NCBI GenBank assembly: GCA_033557675.1 | Contig: JAWQRM010000063.1 | Location: 1 to 33,078 of the forward strand | Reading direction: 5' to 3' | DNA from: Coptodactyla brooksi | Lineage: Eukaryota; Arthropoda; Insecta; Coleoptera; Scarabaeidae | DNA: 33,078 nucleotides | In this document: piece by piece, positions 1 to 10,600 of the stretch | Layout: every line of letters starts with the position of its first letter | Numbering within the stretch: position 1 is the stretch's first letter | Notes under the pieces: generated by a model | What the model was told of the DNA's origin: nothing | What the model saw: only the letters and a program-made list of their open reading frames with translations | Databases searched by the model: none | Program-made: the position numbers and the translations under genes

Positions 1-90
1 CTACTTTCGTTTTTACGAGCATTTTCGCAAACCTCTGCAAATTCGCCGATTCGGCCCGGTATTTTTCGCTTAGGCACGTTCTTTTCGCCG
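1..90 (+). CDS. Possible internal exon of a plus-strand gene entering from the left edge
   Basis: This stretch is richer in GC than its surroundings and open in all three forward frames up to a possible donor (gccg|gtacta) at 90/91. Two frames are compatible with the next candidate exon at 1264: frame 1 ends in phase 0 and frame 3 in phase 1. I do not recognise the protein in either. The intron implied (91-1263) would hold a mariner remnant. The call rests on composition and splice-site fit only. It could equally be chance open sequence. Confidence 0.25.
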
Positions 91-239
91 GTACTAAAAT
101 TGTTAATACAAAGTTATTAACTACTAATTTAAATAGCAAGATTATTGCATGTATCAGGTGCTGCCAAATTTCGGTTTTCTCAAATAGATAGCTTTGTTAA
201 TTTTTGGAAATGACTCCTGTCAATGAAGCGATTTTTTTT

Positions 240-849
240 GTTTGTTTAGCCCACCCAGGAATGCAATGACGAGCATTATCTCATCTGCCAATTCTCATAA
301 AACAATATGTGAAGTTTATGGTGTTGATGTCTTAACAGAACGCACTTGTCAGAATTGCTTTACCAAATTTCGTTCTGGAGGTTTTTCACTCAAAGATCAG
401 CGACTGAAGTTGCTGATGACGCGTTCAAAGTTAATTTGTCAACCAATCAACAGGGATTTACAAAAGTTTGGATCCATTAAAAACCTCGATACTTGGGTTC
501 CACATGAACTGAAACAGATTCATTTAACACAACACATGAACATCTGCAACTCGTACCTCAAACGTAATAAAAACTATCCATTTTAAAAACAAATGATAAG
601 CGGTGTTGAGAAGTTAATTTTTTATAACATCAATCAAAAAAGATTGTGGAGCAAATTTAATGAACCAGCATATCCACATCAATTGAAAAACCTAACTTAG
701 ATCTATAGAATCATGGAGTTGACAGAAAGATGGCAAAATCTTATTGAACAAAGCAGTGCAAAGTAATTGATTATATATATCATCTATTGTACAAAAATCA
801 TGTTACATTTCATGCAAGAAAAACCTAAATTACTTATGCAACAACCTGG
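240..849 (+). mobile_element. Mariner (irritans/SETMAR-type) transposase remnant
   Basis: The frame at about 290-586 reads as the helix-turn-helix part of a mariner transposase: ICEVYGVDVLTERTCQN, then FTKFRSGGFSLKD, then a linker like WVPHELKQIHLTQ. Downstream, about 590-700, LKQ/KRMISG-like and 'WSKFNEPA' pieces correspond to the first part of the catalytic domain. A jump then leads to the C-terminal 'ELTERWQNLIEQ' at 713-755, so the middle of the catalytic domain is deleted. The bases at 820-849 (reverse complement starting CCCAGGTTGTTGCATAAG) resemble the typical irritans-group terminal repeat. The first part of the reading frame is shifted (a CQFS-like piece at 281-292) and no clear left terminal repeat was seen. 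It is dead as a transposase. Confidence 0.8.
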
Positions 850-1263
850 GATTTTTCATTTTATGTTATAATTTCCTTTTATTTTTGTAAGAATAATGTT
901 TTCATTTGTAAAATTAAATGTTTGAAAAAAAAATAAAAGTTAGCACTATAAGAAAATGTAGGAGTATCTCATTACTAAAGAATAAGAGATAGAGACAAGG
1001 AATGGATCATAACTATAAATTTCCCACGCCTAATGTACTCCATTTTCTTTCTAACTTTACTGCTTGTTGAGATTTTTCCAAACCTGTAAATACCTAGGGC
1101 ACTCCGTTTCAACATGACATTTAATGAATACTGGATGAGACATTATAATAAAAGGACAGTTTTTACTGAAAGAGTCTCTATTATTCAAACAATTAATTTA
1201 TTTGTGAACAATTTATCTTTAATTCAATTATATACCAATAAAGTTACTTAACTACTGTTACAG

Positions 1264-1479
1264 GCCGAATTGCTCCACTGCTTGTTCAATGCGGATGGTC
1301 CAGTATGCGGCGCGGGATTCTTGAATTTTACCTGTACGGAGTTTTGCATTGTAACGGCAGATGCAATAAAAGTAAACGTTTTCATGAAATGGGAGAAAGT
1401 GGAGCCAGGAAATGAAACGGACGTTCAGAAAAATGAACCTGAACAAGACAAGAATAAAAATTTATCCATCATAGTATAA
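1264..1479 (+). CDS. Possible 3'-terminal exon of an unidentified plus-strand gene
   Basis: A branch-point-like cttaac and an acceptor (ctgttacag|gccg) precede a stretch much richer in GC than its flanks. In phase 0 it is open for 72 codons to TAA at 1477-1479, beginning AELLHCLFNADGP and ending in a hydrophilic tail (EPEQDKNKNLSIIV). In phase 1 it is open to TGA at 1413-1415 (ending HEMGESGARK). Which frame is used depends on the preceding exon, for which 1-90 is a candidate. I recognise neither version. If real, its stop lies about 70 bp from the GTF2H3 stop on the other strand, so the two genes are convergent. An opposite-strand reading frame at 1258-1446 is taken as a shadow. Confidence 0.4.
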   Translation, partial: AELLHCLFNADGPVCGAGFLNFTCTEFCIVTADAIKVNVFMKWEKVEPGNETDVQKNEPEQDKNKNLSIIV

Positions 1480-1549
1480 AAATTGAAATAATTTACCGCA
1501 TTAATTACCTGCTTTTCTATCTAATTTCTGTTATGTATCTTACAAATTA

Positions 1550-1613
1550 TTATAGCTTAATTTTCTTCTTTTTAGATTTAGCAGTTAAAGGTCCAGGTAT
1601 CTTAAAGACAGTG
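1550..1613 (-). CDS. GTF2H3: GTF2H3 exon 6 (last, with stop)
   Basis: Acceptor TTTCTTTTTTAG, then C completing His279, then TVFKIPGPLTAKSKKKKIKL and TAA at 1552-1550. The lysine-rich end matches the end of known p34 proteins. I saw no clear AATAAA for this strand in the next few hundred bases. Confidence 0.94.
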
Positions 1614-4600
1614 CTAAAAAAGAAATGATTTAATATTATTTAAAAATAAATAAATAAAGATACTTACTGGCATGTAGTGCATATTGGACTGAATTTACAA
1701 AATACTAAAAATTGACATTATTACCCTTTTAGAGTTAAAAGCAAAAAAGTAGTATCTTACTTGATAAACATACTGAACAAACATAACCAACGTCTATTAG
1801 TTCTCGATGACAAAAGCAGGCTGCACGATAATCCACTTTGACTGGAGGAGGTAAAACTAATTTTTGTCGTACAGGCGGTTCTGGTAAAAATACCCACTAA
1901 AAATGTTAGAAACAGTTATTTCAAATTTACTATCTATCATAAATTCCATCCTCACCAACAAATATTGTAGCAGACCTTGTAGCTGAGGAATTTTCAAATA
2001 CAAACCACTGGTAATATCGCAACCTTCCTGTAGCAAACTTAAATGCTGATCTAACGTGCACACATCGATAACTACATTTTGTTTTTGAGCTGTGAAGAAG
2101 ACGTTCATGTAATTCATGTACTGTGATGCCGAATCACCACTTCCAGTAACTAACAATATTCTACTGTTTACCTAAAAGAAAAAAAGAGCACGCTCAGAAC
2201 AAAAATTATTACCATTATAGCAATTATTTCATCATTAAATACACATAGTGCAGGGTGTCTCAAAAAATATAAACTTCTAACTACAATGTAAACATAATAC
2301 AATTAAACAAAATTGTAATTGTTCTATTTGTTAAATAGAACGAACAGTTGAAAATAGTTGGAAAAAATGGAAAACTAATCCCTGAAACAATTGAACTAAC
2401 AAATTAAGGAAGCTGAAAGTTACAGTGAATAATGGTACTATAGCAATAGAAAAAGATGATAATACATTGGGTGTGGTCAACTTCTTGATTATAGCCAATT
2501 CTTTGTTTCTCATCACTTAGTAACATTCTGTATATTAAGTAGTGTGGTGTGCTCGTTTGACGTTAGCTTAATATATCTACATATCGTACTGCTAAATATA
2601 AGTTCTATTTATTTTTGAATCTAAGAAATAAATACTATTTGACCGAGGGTTGAACTCTACCTTCATGGGTGTTTTTCAACACTTCAACACTAGTGGAATT
2701 CACAACAAATTTATTCAAGAATAAGAAGATTAACTAGCCCTATTCATGATTCTTCATTGATTTTTGTAAAAACACTGTAGTGGAATATATACGAAATTTT
2801 CTCAGGAGTAAGTCAATTTGTGGTTTGCATGGCGATCGAGTTTGATGATTCTTTATTGGGCTGTGTGAGAAGTAGTGAAATGTACTGCAATTTATGGGAA
2901 ATTATTTGGAAAACACAAAGAAGACTAAAAGAATGAGAAATGGGAGTTATTTTACAGATTTTGAAAAACAAAGTAGATCGAAGGCACTTTAGCGACTACT
3001 GAAGCATTACATTCAGAGTAATAAAGAACAATAAAGAAATGTCTAAAGAAGAAGGTTGCAAAAGTAATTTAGAAAAGGCCAGTTAAATAAAAGAAATTTA
3101 AAAGTAATTTAGAAAGTATTGTTTTTCTAGACCTCTTAAAATTGTTTGATGAGGTACCAAGCAAGAAAGTTTGAACAGGGTGAAGGAATCAAAGTGAAAT
3201 TAAGTGAATGAAATCTACGAAAAGCATACAGGCTTGGTAAACAACGATCTGCATATAGGAGAATCGCACTAGTGTGACTGAGAGGCTTAACATACACAAA
3301 AGTTAGGAAAGTGCATCTGTACAGTGCGAACCCATACAAGGTAATGCCTGTAATTTTCCCATTACTATTGCAATAAAACTGTACAACACATAGCTGTCGA
3401 TTTATTTTCAATCTGCTTAAGTGACTATTGTAAAATATGACTGCTCTTGGTAGATAATGAAATAAAATTCTAATACAATTTCACTTTTTTGGCCTCATGC
3501 CTTCAGGGTGCACCTCAAAAGAATTAAAAAATCTTTATCAAAATAAACTACTATAAAAATGGCGGTAGGTCATAAAAACTCCAAATATATAAAAATATAC
3601 ATATATTCTGATATTTATATTACGTGAACCAAATTTCATTATGATAACCTATAACTAAGAGCCTTCTTCAAGAATATGCTGATTTAGAACCAATTTTTTA
3701 TACTAAAATGATAAGGATTTCTTACAAACCAAAGGATGTTCGTTTTTCAGAACCAAATGAGTAGGAGTGATACAATAGAGGCCCAGAGAGTAAAATCTAC
3801 TATGGATTTTTAGTATTACCTAGTTAATATTTATACAGTATGTTCAGTCAGTTAGTAGAGAAACTTTATATACGGGTTCTATGATTCATTTTAAACAAAT
3901 AATATTACCTTCGCTTTTTCGAATTGTTAGTCGTTTTCGAGATATGAAGAGCAAAGGTTGCTGACCCATACAAGTCAGGTAGGTTTCTATTTCAGAAAAT
4001 AGCTGTGCATACAGATATCTTGTTTGTTTATGGATACTGCAATGGTAGTATGACTGCTTCTCTGAGAGAATATCAATGAAGATACTAAAATCGCTGCCTT
4101 TCAAATAAAGAAACCGTCAGCAGGATGTTTATACCTCCGAGAAACAGGTTCCTACCCTAAGCAGACTTGCGGAAGAGACATTTTGAGGCAATGGAATGCT
4201 AAAGAAGTGCTGTTGCTTTTGGAGAATGATCCTGGCATTAGTATTAGAAGAGTGTCAGCATTAACTGGACAAAGCAAGTCTACTATGTTGGATGCATTGC
4301 GAGAAAGCTAGCTGTACCCTTATCACCGTCAGTCCGTTCAAAAACAATCATTTGAATACTCTCTCAAAAATATTTATTATTCTGTGATGAAGCGACATTT
4401 ACAAGGATGGAATCAATAACTTTCATTATGAACATGTGTGGGCTACGGAAAATCCTCACGTATTTCATGAAACTCATCTTTAGCAAAGATTTTTCGTGTA
4501 TATGTGGGCAGGACTTATTGGAAATAAAGTAACTGGACCTCACTTTTTCAATGGAAATTTAAACAGCGAAATGTTTTCTGGAGAATGACCCACCTCAACT

Positions 4601-7600
4601 ACTGGAAGATATCCTCCTGCAAATAAAACCCATTATGGTAGTTATTACAAATTATATCAACCGTCAATTTCCTAACTGGCGGATTAGACGTGGAGGTTCA
4701 ATAGCTTGGCTAGTGCGGTCCCCAGACCTTCATCCACTGGAGTATTGTTGGTGGAATTATTTGAAAATACTAGTATACTTAAAGGGTAAGCCAAATAACA
4801 GAACTACTAAATTGAAAAATTCATGAAACATTTGATGAGGTGAAACAGAACATGGAAAACTACGACTGAGAAAGGGAGCATTAATTAACATTCTATTTTA
4901 TTTTGAATAAGTTTTGTTTAGAGTTATGGTTTGCTATACTTGCTCATGTATATTTCTTCCTTAATCTGCATTTATTATAACAAACCTATCTTTTTTCCTT
5001 GATAATACTATTCACAGATGTAATGCAATTAAGCAGGTAGTTTTAAATAATTAGAAAATGGTTTATTTGTGCAATGATTATGATGATCATTAGTCGTTAG
5101 CAACTACCCACAAGGCCTGACAACTTCTCTCCTGCATAGCTCGAGAACGGTTGAGAATGAGAAAAAAGTGAAGTTTCTCTACTGAGTGGACATTCTGTGT
5201 AGTAAGAGTACAGTAGCATTGTGTAATATATACAATATTGTTTGTGTATAATATATTCTTGAATATAATAATATACTATTATTATTGAAGAGTCGATCGC
5301 ATGTATTCATGAGAGACACAAAAGCTGTTATAATGTGGAAACTGCATTTCTAGACTGTTAACGTATTTGTTTTGTTGATACACTAAAATTTAGAAATATT
5401 CTAAGTCTCATGTTTCGTGTCGTTTTATTTTAATCATAACGTTGCAGTATGGTAATGATTAAAATAAACCACCTTAACTACTACAATTGGAAAGTCAGTG
5501 GCCTAACAAAATTAATTTACTTTTAAATAACAGGAAAAGAAATATTCATCAAAGGGTATTAACATTGAATCCTATACTATTAAACGAGTGAAAACTGCAT
5601 ATTTGTTAATTATGAAAGCTCTCTGCATGCTGTCTTTGAAATGTTCGAATAACGAAATCATTCTCAGTTCACGAACGCTTATGTTTGAAATATTCTGGTT
5701 ACTTTTTAGTGATACACACAAAAACATTACAATACTACCAAACTACGACAAATTCTTAGAACAGGAATTTGCATTTGATCATGTGGGACTTGGACATTTC
5801 TGAAAGCCAGGTACTTAATATTTATTCTAGTTACCTTACATCCAGGTGGTTTAATACGTTGTATCCTTGCAATATAACACAAAGCCATTGCTATAGCACC
5901 TGCTAATAAAGACTCTGTATAAACAGTAGAACTTTCAGAATTTAATACTTTTGCCAAATTTTGCTTCACAGTTTTTTCCACTAGAGTAAATACTTCATAT
6001 TGTCCATCTACTTGTCTTATATCTAATGGCTTTCCAGGAACAGGATATATAAATTCGCTGAAAATAAAGTATATCATATACAGTGCCCAGCAAAATTTAA
6101 TATCTTATCGGGAATGAGTTAACGTATTATTTACATGTCCACTTTTAAAATTAAAACCCTAATTATTTTAATATTTGTAAGGAAATATTTTTAAAACAGC
6201 TTCATAAACATTTATGATTTATAAACTGATAAGTTCATTAAAAGAAATCTTAATAGTAATTAAATAGAGTATTATTTACTTTATTTGTGGTTACAATGGT
6301 CATTTTAAGACAGGCAATAGATTAACCAAGAATAGAGATTACTTCCTCTACATCTGGCTCTATACAAGTGTCAGACGAGGCCAATTTCTAATTGGACATT
6401 AAGTACAGTAACTACAGGTGCTCCTCACATTACGACTGAGTTCCGTTCTGACGACTACATCGATAAGCAAATTGGTCGAAAAGCAAAGAGCTTCCACCAC
6501 AATATAGGATTGTTGTAAAAGTATAAAAATTATGCAACAAACATCAAATTTATTCATAAAAAGACATGTATATGTGCATAATATCATTTGTTTATTTGGT
6601 TATCTGTAATTGTAGAGAGTCCAGGTAAGGGAGATGACAACGAATTAGAAGTTGTATCTTTAAGAGCAGAGGTCCTGGATGTAACAGTCGAAAAGGAACT
6701 CGTAAGTGTGGTTTGCTTTGTAATATTTTTCTTGATAAATTTCTCTACAGCACTTTAAAAGCTCACTCATCCCACGTTCAACTTTATTAAAACGTTCAGT
6801 ATTTGGATTCATAGCCTCAAGTTCCGGCATAACTGCATTAGTTTTGGGGAACACACCAGCTAACTCATGTACCGTAAATTTCTTTTTCACTTCTTCAGTT
6901 CTTTCCTCTTTTTCCTCTTTCACATGTTACATCGCTTCTAACTTTATTAAATTTTCATTTATTAGCTCTCCAGCGGCAAAATCCACTAATTCAGCAATGT
7001 CTTCCTCTTCAATATTTAAATTAAGAGGTTGATGTGTCTGTATTAGGGGTAGGGAGAGGGGGACGTGTTTCAGAAAAGAAAGCTTTTACATATCCCAATA
7101 CCACCAACCAAGTAACAAAGTATTTACAATACAAGTAAAAAACTTTTTTTGTATGGTATACTTCAAAGCAGGGAATTAGACATAATACTTTATCACATTC
7201 TAAATATTGGTAAGATCTACCACGTCTTTGTTTTTTATCTTTCTGAGTATGTTGACATACAAAACAAAATAGGTGGTATATTACTCAAAAAATATCTCGC
7301 TGTTAGTCTGATTGGATCATCTCCTGAAGGTAGGCGCCTTTTCTGTTGAGGTGTGTCATTAGTTTTATACTTCGCAATGATTTCTCTGACTAGTTCAACC
7401 TGAAAATCGGCCAAAGTTAGTTGTTTTCCCATCTTCACCTTGTGCACAGTATGCGAATTCACCTCACAGATGTCTAACAAGTGGAAAAATATGTTTTGTA
7501 CCACTTTACAGTGTTCCTCAGGCACTCTACTGAGCTTAGATGCATGTCAACTATATCCACTGTACCCATATTTTCATCATACACTCCTGTTTGTAAAAAT

Positions 7601-10600
7601 TGCAACACCATGAAGGAGTCACGCGATTGGGCTAAAATTTACAGCAAGTGCAAAGAAGTTCAGAGTTATACTTTTGCTTTGTAAATTTAATTGTATATTT
7701 GCATCAATATAGGTCGGTTGTGGCATTAATTCCATTTAATTCTGATGCATCCTACATGGCGTGGAAATTTTCACAAACAGGAGTATAGTTTACTACACCC
7801 TTTGTTTTTTTTTGGTGAGCTCTTTCATTTCCCTGTCCTTCTTTTCTGTTGAAATGAAACCACCAGCATCTAGAGTAGTCAGCATGCCCACAACTCTTCG
7901 ATCTTTCCGCTTTATAGCCATCATTTCATTTGTATGTCGACTAATAATTTCACCTGGTTTTTAGATCAGGTAGAGCAGGCATATTACGGCGAATTGATCT
8001 GACAGTGCCACACATATTAGTTTTATTTTATGGAGATATAGAGGTAGGTCTGGACTGGAATACCAGTTATCGATGAAAAGGTTATGCCCTCTTCCTAGAT
8101 AGTTTTGCAGTAAAGTAAGAACCACCGATTCACATACACCTAGGTCAGATTCAGTGATTTTTGTTGTCGATCCAGTATAAATAATTACTTTCAGAATATA
8201 ATCTGTCTCGACATCACATAACACAAATATTTTCACACCAAGCTTATGACGTTTTGTTCTTGTAAATTGTTTGAATGAATGTCTTCCCTACCATAAAACT
8301 AAACATTCATCAATACATAGATTCTCAAATGGTGTAAACAGTTCACTGAATCTATGTTTCAGGAATGGTAATACATAGGTTCTCAAAAGGAGCAAATATC
8401 TATCTCTACTCATTATTTAAAATTACTGGGTTTTTGAAAACCTGAGCCACTGTTATCAAACTGATGCAGTATAGGAGTAAATTGGATCTTGTTTAATTCC
8501 AGACCAAATCAGTTGAATATTGTATAGCACTTTTCAACGTTTCGGTGTTGCCAGCTCCATTTCGGCGTCGCTTTCTTCACTGGGGTTGAGAATTGTGTGA
8601 GAGGTTTTCACTATCACTTGAAATAGAAGCATCATAATCTTCATTGTATTCATTGTCAGAATATCCGCTTTCATCACCGGATTCAACAGTTGTTAGTAGT
8701 TCTTGAAGTTCAATCACTTCTTTATCAATGAACCCAACATATCCCACCATGTTATTGCCTATTACAACGTGTTTATATGCAAAGGAATGGGAAGAAATTG
8801 CGCAACAATTTGGTGCATAGTAGGTTTCGCTACGAATGTGAGCAGTCTACATTTTTAAAACCAGATACGTATATTTACGTAAATAGCACTGCCTCGATGC
8901 TTTTCTAAAACGTGTTGTTACGTGCATAGCAGTGAAAGGGTTAAAAAGGAAGTCCCGTTTTGAAACAATATTGCTGGAGTGAGAGTATGAAGTAGTTCAA
9001 AAAACAATCTTCAAATAAAGGTTGCATCATTCATGTCTTTTTATTTGCACGATAGTAAACGGGCAACTGTTTTTACTAATGTTCTTTAATGCGTGTGGGT
9101 TTTCGGAGTGATAGATCAGGAATGGCTTTAACTTGAACCCAACGGTATTCCCTCCCAACAACAACATGATCCTGTCTTTAAAAACCTTGAAACCGGGCAT
9201 TGCCTTAGCTTCTTTGTGTATATAGGACACTTCAGGTATTTCTTCCACCAAAGCCCAGTTTCATCCACATTGAATATCTGTTCCAGGCAGTTGTTGCCTT
9301 TTTAATTATTCCGTCCGACTCTTCAACAAACTTCTTTGCTGCTTCTACATCCACGTTTGCTGCCTCACAGTTCATTCTCCATGGCTTGCCGTAAATGGTT
9401 CTGTTGATTTTTGGCCTTCATGTGCCTAGTTTGAATTGTTAAGAGGCTTGTCGAAAAATTATTTTGCATCTGGTTGTCAAACCAGATCAAAAATAATTTA
9501 ATATGACCTTTTAGCTGTCTAATTATTATGATTTTAAATCCCGTCAATTATTTCACCGCCTCCTTCCCTCTAAGTTTATCTTTTAATATCGTTGAAATGT
9601 CGAATGTACCAATTTCAAGTCACATGCTATTTCTTTAACTATTTTACTAGCTTCATAATTTTGTATGATTTTTATTTTTATTTCAAGGTCGATAGCTTTC
9701 CTTAGCTTCTTAACAGTTTCTCCAGATGCCTTTTTTTCTTTTTGTCGATTTCTGTACTATTTTAGAGTTACAGAAGCGCAAAAAAAGCGCAATGTAAGCC
9801 ATACACTCAAGCTCAGAAAGGGGATTCCCCAAACTGCAGATAGGTCGTAAAGTGAGGAGTACCTGTACATATATTATACCTTTGTTCCCTACTTTTGTAG
9901 CATATTTTATACAGAGTGTCAACAGAACCATTAGTATCCCAATTTTAACTCTTATTTTTAAGCTATCAAAAAGAAATTTGGTGGATGTAATATGACTGTC
10001 AGAGCGTATATTTCGACAAACTAGTAGCTTCTCTACCACTTTCGGTTTTGGTGACAATGACCACCAACTTTTGATTTTTAAATGGAACACCATGTGTATT
10101 TTCACGTATTTGGAATCTTCAGTTTTTACACCATTTTTAGTCTAGAGTGCCACGAATGGGTTAAAATCGTCCAAACCAATTATAAAATAAAATTGACAAC
10201 AAAAATGTTCAAAAGCTGATTTTTATATTATTTTGAAATTTAGCAGCTCTGAAAGTCTGTAAAAACGATTTTCTGTCCACTCATTGTGGACAATTTTAGT
10301 CCAATTCATAACACTTTAGATATTGAAATAAAAATTGCTCTAAATATCATAATAGGTTGAATCCGACAGTATAGTGTAAGCTTTCTCTAGAGATTGCAGA
10401 TATGCTAAAATATATACAGGGTGTACCATTAGGAAATCAAAAGTTGAGTAATTTTCAGCGAAATCAGAAGAGGTAGGAGAGCAACAAGTTTGGCAAAATG
10501 TGCCATCTAACAGACATGTTAAAAAATAAAAAAATGAGGTGCTAAAGATTCCGTTAACACCCTGTACATTAAACAATTGATCCAAAATGATAATCACATT

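Noticed and set aside
1258..1446. 62-codon minus-strand reading frame
   Set aside because: No family resemblance; the plus strand here has an acceptor and a longer, more protein-like frame.
3136..3411. 91-codon minus-strand reading frame in GTF2H3 intron 2
   Set aside because: No recognisable family, AT-rich codon use and no supporting splice sites.
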